Shown in pieces: positions 15,901 through 26,011 of a stretch of DNA of 33,723 nucleotides. The stretch covers positions 1 through 33,723 of the forward strand of contig JACQJG010000010.1 in NCBI GenBank assembly GCA_016198125.1, in the 5' to 3' direction. Each line of letters opens with the position of its first letter. The stretch's first letter is position 1. The stretch is from Candidatus Iainarchaeum sp. GTDB taxonomy: Archaea; Iainarchaeota; Iainarchaeia; Iainarchaeales; VGJJ01. The translations under genes were made by a program, and so were the position numbers. The notes below the pieces were generated by a model. That model made no database searches and was not told where the DNA came from. It saw nothing but the letters and a program-made list of their open reading frames with translations.

Positions 15901-16197
15901 ATGCAGAAGGTTTTGAGTATGAGAATAGATAAGGAAGACCTGGACTTTGTGAATCTCGAAGCAGTAGAAAAAAAGGCAGACAGGACAACCGTCATAAGGG
16001 ACCTAATAGGCAAGGGCAGGGTGCACCTTGCAATGGAACAATACAGGTGTGGAAAGGTATCAATAGGAAAATCCGCACAAAAGGCGGGCCTTACTATAAG
16101 CGAAATGATGGACAAACTGGCAGAATTCGGTGTAAAAAGCCCCGTAACAAAGGAGCAGTATCTTCACGGACTGAAAAACGCAAAAAAACTGCTTTGA
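15901..16197 (+). CDS. UPF0175-like antitoxin
   Basis: This 98-residue protein begins with a ribbon-helix-helix-like segment (LSMRIDKEDLDFVNLEAVEK then RTTVIRDLI). The UPF0175 signature follows: an acidic or aromatic residue, then YRCGKVSIGKSAQKAGLTIS and EMMDKLAEFGV (about 48-80), a helix-turn-helix. The gene starts three bases after the toxin stop, and GGAGGG at 15889-15894 inside the toxin's last codons is its ribosome binding site. It is expected to neutralise the PIN toxin and repress the operon through the palindrome at 15379-15392. Confidence 0.78.
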   Translation: MQKVLSMRIDKEDLDFVNLEAVEKKADRTTVIRDLIGKGRVHLAMEQYRCGKVSIGKSAQKAGLTISEMMDKLAEFGVKSPVTKEQYLHGLKNAKKLL

Positions 16198-16319
16198 ATG
16201 GATTTCAGGCAAAGAGGGCCGTATGCGCATGTTCAAAAACATCCAGCGCGAAACGCACTTATGGCTGAAAAAAACCAGGGCTTTTCCAGGCGGCCTTGTG
16301 GAATTGCATTACACCATTA

Positions 16320-17825
16320 TCAAAAGAATATAATATCTTCCCTGTCCGGTCCATTTGAAAGTCCGCACATCTTCCCCTGGGAATGGGTTTCAACAAAGCG
16401 CACGAACTCTTTTAACTCCCGTGGAAGACTGTCAAAGGATTTGATGGAATGCGTGGGCGTATTCCAGCCCTTCAACGTAGTGTACAAGGGCTGCACGTGC
16501 TCGAGCACGCTTGAATCCACTGGAAAACGGTCCAGTAAAGTTCCGGATTTTAGCAGGGTTTCCCCATACCAGTAATCCGGGCCCGTGTACGAGTATTGGG
16601 TGCACACGCGCATTTCCTCACACCCATCCAGAACATCTGCTTTGGTGAGAAACAAAAGCGGGCCGTTGAACTGCACGGCATAGCGCAGTGCAACCAGGTC
16701 CAGCCACCCTGTTCTGCGCGGGCGCTTGGTGGTAGCCCCATATTCCTGTCCTTTAATGCGCAATGCAATGCCTCTTTCAAGGTCATTTTGCGCATTCAAA
16801 GGCACGTGGGAGTAGGCACTGCGCTCGAATTCCTTGTTGTGGGAATGGTCATTGCAGTACCCTTCGGATTCCTTTCCGCCCAACTCAGTTGGAAACGGTC
16901 CCCCGCCCACACGTGTCATGTAGGCCTTCACAATGCCCAAACATAATTGTACGTCGCGCTCGCGCAATCCCACGCCCTTGGCAAGACCGTTAATAGAAGG
17001 GTCTGAAGATGTTACATACGGTCTTGTTCCATGATCCACGCTCAACAGCAACCCTTGCGCGCCTTCAAGTAAAATGTTTTTCTTTCCCACTGTTCCACGC
17101 ATAAAAGAACCCGTGTCTGAAATGAACGGGGCAAGCCTTTTCGCATAGTCTTCCATGTACGTTCGGACGATTGCAGGTTCATCAAACAGTTTGCCTGAAT
17201 GATAAAATGTTCCATTGGAGAGCAGGGGATGATTGAATATTTCATGCAGAACAGGTTCGTCCAATTCCATTGCACGCAATTCAAGGCGCGCATTTTCCAA
17301 TACCTTGGCCAGTTTTTTAACAAACGCGTCCTGGTTCAACAGGTCGTTGACCACAAGGCCTCGGCGCGCCACATGGTCCTCGTACGCAGGCCCTATTCCG
17401 CGCCCGGTCGTGCCAATCTTTCCAGTACCCTTTTTGAACTCGCGCGCCCGGTCCAGCACCAAATGATGGGGCAATACAAGTTTGGCTTCATGGCTGATGC
17501 GCAGGTTATCACATGAAAAGCCTGCGCGGTCCAATTGACTCAGCTCATCTACAAGCGTGCACGGGTCCAACACCACGCCTTCCCCAATCACGTTGACCTT
17601 GCCCTTGGAATCGTGCAAAATCCCTGAAGGCACCAGGTGAAAGATGAATTCTCTTCCATCGCACACAATGGTGTGGCCTGCGTTCGCGCCCCCAGTGCCG
17701 CGCGCAATAACATCCGCCCACTTTTCAGCAAGCACGTCTACTACTTTTCCTTTTCCAGTGTCCCCCCATTGGTTGCATACTACGCCAACCACTCTAACGC
17801 CTGCAAGCAATTCATTCAAACTCAT
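16320..17825 (-). CDS. purA: adenylosuccinate synthetase (long, bacterial type)
   Basis: This 501-residue enzyme makes adenylosuccinate from IMP, Asp and GTP, the first step of the AMP branch. Family motifs are clear: the N-terminal phosphate loop NQWGDTGKGK (18-27), NAGHT with H51, GTTGRGIGPAYEDHVARRGL, LLEGAQGLLLSVDHGTRPYVTSS, YGATTKRPRRTGW and SNGPDRED near the end. The family loop normally reads QWGDEGKGK, and here Glu is Thr (T23). It is longer than the usual 430 residues, with an insert after the TRVGGGPFPTEL region. The ATG at 17823-17825 is preceded by a good ribosome site AGAGGTGA at 17831-17838, so I prefer it over the overlapping GTG at 17832-17834. It is the last gene of the purine cluster. 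Confidence 0.92.
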   Translation of the reverse strand: MSLNELLAGVRVVGVVCNQWGDTGKGKVVDVLAEKWADVIARGTGGANAGHTIVCDGREFIFHLVPSGILHDSKGKVNVIGEGVVLDPCTLVDELSQLDRAGFSCDNLRISHEAKLVLPHHLVLDRAREFKKGTGKIGTTGRGIGPAYEDHVARRGLVVNDLLNQDAFVKKLAKVLENARLELRAMELDEPVLHEIFNHPLLSNGTFYHSGKLFDEPAIVRTYMEDYAKRLAPFISDTGSFMRGTVGKKNILLEGAQGLLLSVDHGTRPYVTSSDPSINGLAKGVGLRERDVQLCLGIVKAYMTRVGGGPFPTELGGKESEGYCNDHSHNKEFERSAYSHVPLNAQNDLERGIALRIKGQEYGATTKRPRRTGWLDLVALRYAVQFNGPLLFLTKADVLDGCEEMRVCTQYSYTGPDYWYGETLLKSGTLLDRFPVDSSVLEHVQPLYTTLKGWNTPTHSIKSFDSLPRELKEFVRFVETHSQGKMCGLSNGPDREDIIFF

Positions 17826-17830
17826 GGTGT

Positions 17831-19354
<1,524 letters not shown>

Positions 19355-19372
19355 TCAAGAGAATGCATAATT

Positions 19373-20758
19373 CTACAACCCCAACTCCTTTTTCCAATGT
19401 TCTGCAATGTACGTGGTTTTCTTCGAAGCAATGCCTGTGTACTGCAACGGGTCTTCAAGCAATGCACGCTGGGCAGGAGTAAAACGGTCCAAAAAAGGGG
19501 TTAGGGTTTTGTCTGAACGCGCAATTTTCATCAGGCCTTTTCCTTCTAATTGGGCCTTTAACGTAAGGCCGCGCACGGCCTCATGCGCGTCCGGGTGGCC
19601 GTGAAACGCAAGCAAAATGTACAGGGGTTCTGCGGCAATAAATGATTTATTCAAATCAAAGTTGCGCTCCATGTTCGCATGGTCTACACGCGCCCTGGAA
19701 ACCACCTTGGACAGGCGCACCGTACACAAATACAAAGCTACAATCATTTCCGGAAGAAAACGCTGGGACGCGCTGTTCGTCAAATCCCGCTGGTGCTCCG
19801 ATACCTGGTCCAGGTACACGGTAGTCATGCGGGGAACAAAGGCCTTCCAAAAACTTTTAACGTTTTCAAAGTTGATGGGATTGCGTTTTTGGGGCATGGT
19901 GCTGCTGCCCACCTGTTTTGTTTCAAATGCTTCTCCGGTTTCGCCAATTTCAGAACGTTGAAGGTGGCGCATGTCGTCAGCAAAATTGGCAAGCACGCCA
20001 AAACATGAAATTAGGGCATGCATGAAATCCGTTAACGGTTCGGGTTCAACAATTTGAGTGGAAGAAACAGACGGGCTTAACCCCAGTTCACGCATAACTT
20101 CCAATTCAAATTCCAGCGGGTCCTGCACGAGCAGACTGCTTGCATTGTATGCTCCAACAGCGCCGGAAAACTTTCCAGTCAACGCGTTCTTTGAACGCTC
20201 AATGGCTTGAATACGGTTCCCCAGGCGGCTCACGTACCCTGCAATAAACAATCCAAACGTAATGGGCTCGGCGTGCTGTCCATGCGTGCGGCCTATTTGA
20301 ATGGTATCCTTTTCACGCAAGGCCAGGTCCATGAGCACGCGCTCCAATTCCATCAGCGCTGGCAGAAGGGCTTTTTCAGCGGCTTCCTTGAACCGCAGGG
20401 CATTTGCGCTGTCTACAATGTCATAGGACGTGGCTGAAAAATGCACAAAAGGCTTGGCAGTATCGCTTACCTTGGAACGAATGGCATTGGCAAGCCCGCG
20501 AATGTCGTGCCTGAGAACGTCTTCCTGTTCATACATCTCCTCCACGGAAACCGCGTTGCACGCACCCTCAATTTCACGCGCAATTTGCGCGGAACAAATG
20601 CCTTTTTTTGCAAGCACGCGTGCAAGCGCGCTTTCAACCCGGCACAAATATTTAACCCTGGCGCGCTCGGAAAGAAAAGGCTGCAATGCACTGAATGCCT
20701 GCTTGTCCCGGCCATAATACCGGTAATCCAACGGCGAAATAGAATCAAACAAGTCCAT
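19373..20758 (-). CDS. purB: adenylosuccinate lyase
   Basis: This 461-residue fumarase/aspartase-superfamily enzyme acts twice in purine synthesis, splitting SAICAR to AICAR and adenylosuccinate to AMP. Signature motifs are HDIRGLANA, FVHFSATSYDIVDSANALR, IGRTHGQHAEPITFG with the catalytic histidine, and the superfamily signature GSSTMPQKRNPINFEN near residue 286. The open frame begins nine codons earlier with TTG, but GGGTGAG directly before the ATG at 20756-20758 marks the real start. The gap to guaA contains an 11-bp inverted repeat (20821-20858), so purB may have its own control. Confidence 0.93.
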   Translation of the reverse strand: MDLFDSISPLDYRYYGRDKQAFSALQPFLSERARVKYLCRVESALARVLAKKGICSAQIAREIEGACNAVSVEEMYEQEDVLRHDIRGLANAIRSKVSDTAKPFVHFSATSYDIVDSANALRFKEAAEKALLPALMELERVLMDLALREKDTIQIGRTHGQHAEPITFGLFIAGYVSRLGNRIQAIERSKNALTGKFSGAVGAYNASSLLVQDPLEFELEVMRELGLSPSVSSTQIVEPEPLTDFMHALISCFGVLANFADDMRHLQRSEIGETGEAFETKQVGSSTMPQKRNPINFENVKSFWKAFVPRMTTVYLDQVSEHQRDLTNSASQRFLPEMIVALYLCTVRLSKVVSRARVDHANMERNFDLNKSFIAAEPLYILLAFHGHPDAHEAVRGLTLKAQLEGKGLMKIARSDKTLTPFLDRFTPAQRALLEDPLQYTGIASKKTTYIAEHWKKELGL

Positions 20759-20820
20759 GCACTCACCCATTAACCCATTCAACAATCCAACCCTTGAATA
20801 GAGTCTCCCTCAACCATTTA

Positions 20821-20858
20821 CCACTACAATTGTGGAATATGTGTTAAAATTGTAGTGG
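20821..20858. repeat. 11-bp inverted repeat between guaA and purB
   Basis: The arms CCACTACAATT (20821-20831) and AATTGTAGTGG (20848-20858) are perfect, separated by 16 bases that include a TATA-like TTTTAACA on the minus strand. The repeat begins 4 bases after the guaA stop and about 63 bases before the purB start. It could be an RNA hairpin at the guaA end or a DNA operator for an internal purB promoter. Confidence 0.6.
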
Positions 20859-20862
20859 CAAG

Positions 20863-22644
20863 CTATTCCCATTCAATCGTTCCCGGGGGCTTGTGGGTTA
20901 CATCATACAGTACGGCCCCCACCCCCTCAAGACCCATTAACGCAGTTGAAACCTTTTCAACGAATTCCATTGGAAGCTCGGCAAAGCGCGCGGTCATGGC
21001 CTCCGTGGAATTCACAGGCCGCAGGATAACGGCTTCTCCCTGACCGCATTCAAGCGGGGCCAGCACCACGGGAAACTGCCACACAGAATCATACAGTGCG
21101 AATGCGTGCAGGTTTTGCCCGACAAGGGCGTCTGCATTGCGCGCAACACCCAAGCGCTTTTTGGAAAGCAGGGCGTGCACTGTTCTTGGAGTTACAATGC
21201 CCTTCACAAGCCACGCCACGCGGTTTATTTCACGCACTTCATTGGTAATGCGCGTGGAAAGCGCTTCCAATTCCTTCCAGCTTCCTTTTCCCTTCAAAAC
21301 AGCAACGTGCTGGTACGTTCTATTGTCTCCCTGCACGCCCACGCTTTTGAGCGGTAGAATTACGGCAGTAAAACCTTTATCCATTGCAAGGGCGTTTACA
21401 CGATCCTGCACCTCCCGGGGCACCCCGGGTTCCTGTCCATTGGAGCACAGCACGCGCACTGCAAGCCCGGGGCCTGGAAAAGGATGGCGCTGCACTACAT
21501 TCAAAGGCAGGCCCAATTCGAGTCCCAAGGCGCGCACCTCGTCCTTGTACAATTCATCCAAGGGTTCAATCACTTTGCCCTGGGCAATCAATTCTTGAAC
21601 GGCCTGCACGCGGTTGTGATGGGTTTTAATGACTTTGGCATGCCTGGTTCGGCCGCTTTCAATGGTGTCCGGGTAAATGGTTCCCTGGCCCAACACCCAC
21701 TCGTCGCCGTTCAATCTCAGGTCAGACAACGCGCGTTGTTGGACTTCGATGAACGCGTTTCCAATGGCTTTTCTTTTTTCTTCCGGGTCAATCAATCCAT
21801 GCGTTTTTTCCAGGAAATACCCGGATGCATCCTCGTGCACAAAATTGGAAAACCCCTGCTGATGCAGTGCCTCAATCACGCGCTCGCTTTCATGCGCGCG
21901 CATAAACCCGTTGTCAATGTGCAATGCTTTCACATTCTCAGAACCCACTGCCCTGTTCAACAATGCCAGGCACACAGTGCTGTCCACGCCCCCGCTGGCC
22001 AGAAGGAACACTTTTTTCCCCCCAACCTGCACGCGGATTTCCTGAATTTTCTTATCCAAGTAGCCTGGAATGCCCCATTCATGTTTGCACGCGCACACGC
22101 GCAAAAAGTTTTCCAATATTTTCATTCCATTCTCGGTGTGCGTGACTTCCGGGTGAAACTGCAGTCCAAAAAAATTCTTGCCCGGATGATGGACTGCTGC
22201 CCCTGCACAATCACGCGTGCTTCCTATGCACTTAAAGCCCTGTGGAAGTTCCTGCACGGAGTCTGCATGCGACATCCACACGCGTTCGCTTTCACGAAGC
22301 CCTTCAAACAAGGGGTTGGATTGAATGGACAATTCCGCAACCCCAAATTCGTGGGTTTTCCCCTGCAAAACCTGGCCACCGAGCACGTGCATGAGCAATT
22401 GGTGGCCATAGCAAATGCCCAAAACAGGTCTTCCAAGGCCAAGTATTTGCTCGTTAAATGCAGGGGCATTTTCCCCGTACACGGATGCCGGGCCCCCCGA
22501 GAGAATGAATCCCTTGGCATGCCTGACTTCCAGTACACTGCTTGCAGGGTCTCTTACTTCTGCGTACACGCCTAAACGCCGTATGCGGTTGGCAATGAGG
22601 TGCGCGTACTGCCCCCCAAAATCCAATACCATCACAGTATCCAT
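20863..22644 (-). CDS. guaA: GMP synthase, fused glutaminase and synthetase
   Basis: This 593-residue protein joins the two parts that most archaea encode separately. Residues 1-195 are a class I glutamine amidotransferase with nucleophile C78 (GICYGHQ) and H164/E166 (FHPEVTHT). Residues 200-593 are the ATP-pyrophosphatase synthetase with P-loop ASGGVDST (216-223), LGQGTIYPDTIES, HHNR and the bacterial or eukaryotic C-terminus THKPPGTIEWE. It aminates XMP to GMP. It is longer than the 525 residues of bacterial enzymes. The fused form suggests a bacterial origin. It starts 6 bases after the purC stop in the same operon. Confidence 0.95.
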   Translation of the reverse strand: MDTVMVLDFGGQYAHLIANRIRRLGVYAEVRDPASSVLEVRHAKGFILSGGPASVYGENAPAFNEQILGLGRPVLGICYGHQLLMHVLGGQVLQGKTHEFGVAELSIQSNPLFEGLRESERVWMSHADSVQELPQGFKCIGSTRDCAGAAVHHPGKNFFGLQFHPEVTHTENGMKILENFLRVCACKHEWGIPGYLDKKIQEIRVQVGGKKVFLLASGGVDSTVCLALLNRAVGSENVKALHIDNGFMRAHESERVIEALHQQGFSNFVHEDASGYFLEKTHGLIDPEEKRKAIGNAFIEVQQRALSDLRLNGDEWVLGQGTIYPDTIESGRTRHAKVIKTHHNRVQAVQELIAQGKVIEPLDELYKDEVRALGLELGLPLNVVQRHPFPGPGLAVRVLCSNGQEPGVPREVQDRVNALAMDKGFTAVILPLKSVGVQGDNRTYQHVAVLKGKGSWKELEALSTRITNEVREINRVAWLVKGIVTPRTVHALLSKKRLGVARNADALVGQNLHAFALYDSVWQFPVVLAPLECGQGEAVILRPVNSTEAMTARFAELPMEFVEKVSTALMGLEGVGAVLYDVTHKPPGTIEWE

Positions 22645-22650
22645 ACCCTT

Positions 22651-23589
22651 TCACATCGCATTTATTTTCTCCGTGTACGCATTTATGTCCTGCACAATTT
22701 CCTCAACCGGGGGCGCGTTCCAAATTCTTTCACCCACCCAGGACTCGCACACGCTTTGATACATGCATGAAACCAGGTCAACCAAATCCCTTGGAAGAGG
22801 CTTGGGGGCATTCAAGTGATACGGCAGGCCCGCCTCCTTTTTTTCAATCTCTTTTCCCCACTGGGTTTTTGCATAATAATCTCTAATGACCTGCTTGGAA
22901 AGATGCATTCCATTCAACAAAAACCGGTCCTCATCCAGGGTTCCAAACGTGTCCACGAGCATCAGTTCCCGTTTGGGTGTGAAAGCCATTTCAATTTTTC
23001 CATCCGCATGCTCCAACCCAATGGACTCTGCCTTTTCGTTCAAAAACGCGTTCACTTTCAAAGCCATTTGCTCCATTTCCGCAAACTCTTTTTCCGTCAT
23101 GCAGGCCAGCACACGCGCTTCGTTATTTTTCAGGTGCCGGTCGGCTTTTTCCAGTTTGGTGGTATAGTCAATGATGGGCTTCTGCAAGCGCTCACCTTCC
23201 TTTGGAATGCGGGTCAAACCCACTTCCCCTGGTTTTAACGCTCCGCTTTGCAGGCGCTTGAGCATGGAACTTCCCCTTGGAAGCATGTTGCGGAAAATGA
23301 TTTCAAGCGGGATTAAGAAATTCGTTGTTTGAGGGCTTATCTCACCGCTTTCCGGGTAAAGCACGCGCACGGTTTTAACTTCAAATTCAAGGGGGGAAAT
23401 ACGTTTCACAAAATGCGTGCGCATGCCTGTTTTTTGAAGTTCCATGAAATTGTGCACGGCCATTCTGCACAAACTCTCTCCCTTGAATGGAATTTCATCC
23501 GGCATGCGCCCGAAATCAAAAATAGAATATTCATTGCGAAAACAAAAGGTGGCACGGCCAAACGCATGCGGGGTTGGGGGCTGAAGCAT
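22651..23589 (-). CDS. purC: SAICAR synthetase (long divergent form)
   Basis: This 312-residue enzyme condenses CAIR with aspartate using ATP. PurC features include GRMPDEIPFKGESLCRMAVH (the usual gKG and lN region), TGMRTHFV, plEviFRN-like PLEIIFRNMLPRGSSMLKRL, and ADGKIEMAF followed by LMLVDTFGTLDEDRF. The last motif replaces the familiar LxDExxPDxxR, so this belongs to a longer, divergent PurC branch rather than the 240-residue bacterial type. The ORF is open 17 codons further upstream into purE. I chose the ATG at 23587-23589, which lies 11 bases behind the purE stop and immediately before the conserved fold. Confidence 0.85.
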   Translation of the reverse strand: MLQPPTPHAFGRATFCFRNEYSIFDFGRMPDEIPFKGESLCRMAVHNFMELQKTGMRTHFVKRISPLEFEVKTVRVLYPESGEISPQTTNFLIPLEIIFRNMLPRGSSMLKRLQSGALKPGEVGLTRIPKEGERLQKPIIDYTTKLEKADRHLKNNEARVLACMTEKEFAEMEQMALKVNAFLNEKAESIGLEHADGKIEMAFTPKRELMLVDTFGTLDEDRFLLNGMHLSKQVIRDYYAKTQWGKEIEKKEAGLPYHLNAPKPLPRDLVDLVSCMYQSVCESWVGERIWNAPPVEEIVQDINAYTEKINAM

Positions 23590-23600
23590 GGTGACTGTTT

Positions 23601-24134
23601 TCACTTTTCCGATGATTTGGTTTCCAGGTACTTGGCCCATCCCATTCCCTCCAACTTTTTTGCTTTTTCCAGCACCTCTGCTGTCTGCCTGGCCCTGAAT
23701 GCATTCACCTTCTGCGCCACTTCAGGGTATTTTAATCCCAAAATTTGCGCGGCCAGCAGGCCTGCATTCTTTGCATTGCCAATGGCCACGGCAGCCACTG
23801 GAATGCCTGGCGGCATTTGCACAATGGAATGCAGGGAATCCACTCCATTCAACGTGCTGGTCCTAATGGGAACGCCGATTACAGGCAATTCCGTCAATGC
23901 TGCAATCATTCCCGGCAAATGGGCCGCGCCCCCAGCCCCTGCAATAACGACTTCAAACTGTTCATGCGCGCCCCGTGCAAACGCGTAAAGCCGTTCAGGC
24001 GTTCTGTGCGCAGACACAACGGTTAAAAAATAGGAAATGCCCATGGCATCCAGCACTTCCGCGGCCTCTTTCATGGTGGGAAGATCTGAATCCGAGCCCA
24101 TGACAATGGCCACGCGCGTTTTTTCCTGCGCCAT
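23601..24134 (-). CDS. purE: N5-carboxyaminoimidazole ribonucleotide mutase
   Basis: This 177-residue class I PurE converts N5-CAIR to CAIR. It shows GSDSDLP (13-19), SAHRTP (41-46, catalytic histidine H43) and [11 protein letters not shown], then PVIGVP and [20 protein letters not shown], all standard for the bacterial class I enzyme. It follows PurK without a spacer (stop of purK 24135-24137, start 24134) and so is coupled to it. Presence of both proteins means the ATP-dependent N5-CAIR route is used rather than the single-step AIR carboxylase. Confidence 0.95.
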   Translation of the reverse strand: MAQEKTRVAIVMGSDSDLPTMKEAAEVLDAMGISYFLTVVSAHRTPERLYAFARGAHEQFEVVIAGAGGAAHLPGMIAALTELPVIGVPIRTSTLNGVDSLHSIVQMPPGIPVAAVAIGNAKNAGLLAAQILGLKYPEVAQKVNAFRARQTAEVLEKAKKLEGMGWAKYLETKSSEK

Positions 24135-25340
24135 TCAATGCACCTCTTCAAGGATGATTCTTTTAACCCGTTCGGCTTTGGCAAGCGCGGCATTCAAATC
24201 CTCATCAATAACTGTAACATGGCCCATTTTTCTCCTGGGCCTGGACTCTTTTTTTCCATAAATGTGCAGGTACGCCCCTTCTATTTGCAGAATTCGGCTC
24301 AAACCATTCAAATGAAAAGGCCCCTGGCTTTTTCCCAAAATGTTGACCATGACTGCAGGAAAAATCTGCTGCGTGCTCCCCAACGGCCAATTTAAAATGG
24401 CGCGAACATGCTGGTTGAATTGGCTGGTCTTACATGCTTCCAACGTGTAATGCCCTGAGTTGTGCACGCGCGGTGCAATTTCGTTTATGAGCACTTCATT
24501 GTTTTCAGTCAAAAACATTTCAATGCCAAAAACCCCTGAACCATTGAGCGATTCCATGGTCTTTCGTGCCAAGTCCTCGGCTTTTTTTCGCGAGTCTTGG
24601 GGAATGCGTGCAGGCACAATCGTGGTGTCCAAAATGCTTTCCTTATGAATGTTTTCTGCCACCGGGTAGGTTGCAATATCCCCTTGTTCATTGCGCGCCA
24701 CCATCACAGACAACTCTTTTTCGAATGAAACCCATTCTTCTACAAAGAACTCTTTTCCATTCAACCGGCCCTCCAACCCGTCAAGGTCTTTGAATCCCTG
24801 CAACTCCCAATTTCCCCTGCCATCGTACGCGCCCTGGCTTTGCTTGAGCATGGCATGGCCATTGAACTCCTGCAGGGCATGGCACACGTCTTCCTGGCTT
24901 TGAACAACAACAAATGCAGGGACTGGCAATCCTTGCCCGCGCAAAAATGTTTTCTGGCGGACTTTGCTTTGAGTAATGTAAAGCGTTTCCGGGCTTGGGT
25001 GTACAGGGTACCCGGTTGCGCTCAATTCCTTCAGGGCCTGGGAATTGGCTGCCTCGTCGAATTCAAATGTAAGACAATCGCTTTGGCTCGCAAGCGCTCT
25101 AAGCGCGCTTTCGTCCATGAAATCCGCAACGATTTGGTCATCGCTTACTCCAAATGCCGGGCACTGGGGCATAGGGTCCAAAACCGTAACCTGCAAGCCC
25201 ATGCGCTTGGCCGAGGACGCAAGCATCTTGCCCAACTGGCCTCCGCCAATAATGCCAAGGCGAGGAAAATCATTTGTTGTCTCTATGCCAATCCTCTCCC
25301 ACTCCCCAACCCCTTGGAATTGTAATGAAAGAACTTGCAT
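24135..25340 (-). CDS. purK: N5-carboxyaminoimidazole ribonucleotide synthase
   Basis: This 401-residue ATP-grasp enzyme carboxylates AIR with bicarbonate and ATP. It begins the fold with LGIIGGGQLGKML (28-40). ATP-grasp segments follow (LKQSQGAYDGRGNW, EEWVSFEKELSVM, YPVAENIHKESILD) and the metal-binding end INEIAPRVHNSGHYT. About 25 residues precede the first beta strand, more than usual, but no better in-frame start exists. It is the first gene of the purine cluster. Two TATA-like sequences lie upstream: ATTAAATTT (25355-25363) and TTTTTAAA (25380-25387). The second leaves a leader of about 18 bases. Confidence 0.94.
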   Translation of the reverse strand: MQVLSLQFQGVGEWERIGIETTNDFPRLGIIGGGQLGKMLASSAKRMGLQVTVLDPMPQCPAFGVSDDQIVADFMDESALRALASQSDCLTFEFDEAANSQALKELSATGYPVHPSPETLYITQSKVRQKTFLRGQGLPVPAFVVVQSQEDVCHALQEFNGHAMLKQSQGAYDGRGNWELQGFKDLDGLEGRLNGKEFFVEEWVSFEKELSVMVARNEQGDIATYPVAENIHKESILDTTIVPARIPQDSRKKAEDLARKTMESLNGSGVFGIEMFLTENNEVLINEIAPRVHNSGHYTLEACKTSQFNQHVRAILNWPLGSTQQIFPAVMVNILGKSQGPFHLNGLSRILQIEGAYLHIYGKKESRPRRKMGHVTVIDEDLNAALAKAERVKRIILEEVH

Positions 25341-25354
25341 TAAAATCTATGCTC

Positions 25355-25387
25355 AAATTTAATCAATACGTCAAGCGGCTTTAAAAA
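25355..25387 (-). promoter_or_regulatory. promoter region of the purine cluster
   Basis: Minus-strand TATA-like elements are TTTTTAAA (25380-25387), about 44 bases before the purK ATG, and ATTAAATTT (25355-25363), about 19 bases before it. The first has the better spacing for transcription start. No operator-like palindrome was seen here. Confidence 0.4.
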
Positions 25388-25447
25388 GTCTTTTAGATTC
25401 GAGGCCTCTAAACATAGTCTTAATAACTTGGGAGCTATCCAAATGTA

Positions 25448-25996
25448 ATGCCACGTGCACTACGAAAAACCCTGGCCAGAAAAATCCGAGAAGAATTCAA
25501 CCAAAAAAAGTATCGGGAAAATCCCGCACTAGCTTCTACTGGTTTTTCCCATATTACTACAACTCACTTGCTCGACAAACTGGGTTATACGGGAAAGAAA
25601 AGAGAACAAATGCAAAACGCAATAGCGCATCAGCAACGCATAGCCATTGCACAAGTTATAACTTCCATGGGCCAACCCATCTCTGTACGATCCTATAAAA
25701 GCATCTTGAAGAATATTGACACAGAAGCCAAAGCGTTAAGCACCTTGAGTGGACTATCCGATTATGAGAAGTCGGCGGTTCGTTTGGCGATAGAAGCAAG
25801 TCCAATAAAACTTAGAGAAATCTCAAGCGCGCCTGATGAACAGGGAATAGAAGTCCGTCCACTCATCATTGAACATGCAAGAATGATCCACGCCTGGTAC
25901 ATAAAATTACTTATGGGTGAAAAGAATTTTGAATGGTATTCAAAAAACCATGACCGATTCATGCGTGCAATAGCAAAAAAACTCCATTCCACGTAA
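25448..25996 (+). CDS. hypothetical basic helical protein
   Basis: The 182-residue product has a very basic N-terminus (MPRALRKTLARKIREEFNQKK) and is predicted mostly helical, with no membrane segment, cysteine pair or recognised motif. The C-terminal third contains aromatic residues spaced as in a small helical bundle (HAWYIKLLMGEKNFEWY). I do not recognise a family. It is divergent from purK and convergent with nop5, with 15 bases between the stops. Its codon use (more AAA and ATA) is closer to the acquired-looking genes of this window than to the purine genes, so it may be a transferred gene. Confidence 0.55.
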   Translation: MPRALRKTLARKIREEFNQKKYRENPALASTGFSHITTTHLLDKLGYTGKKREQMQNAIAHQQRIAIAQVITSMGQPISVRSYKSILKNIDTEAKALSTLSGLSDYEKSAVRLAIEASPIKLREISSAPDEQGIEVRPLIIEHARMIHAWYIKLLMGEKNFEWYSKNHDRFMRAIAKKLHST

Positions 25997-26011
25997 ATAG
26001 AAAAAAAGCCC

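Noticed and set aside
16223-16333. A 36-codon plus-strand ORF (starts MRMFKNIQRETHLWLKK) behind the second antitoxin, overlapping the purA end.
   Set aside because: It has no ribosome site or promoter and no recognisable motif, and overlaps the conserved PurA C-terminus. It may be a gene relic but cannot be supported.
21484-22575. A 363-codon plus-strand ORF opposite guaA.
   Set aside because: It is a long open antisense frame caused by codon bias. Its translation has no domain logic and guaA is unequivocal.
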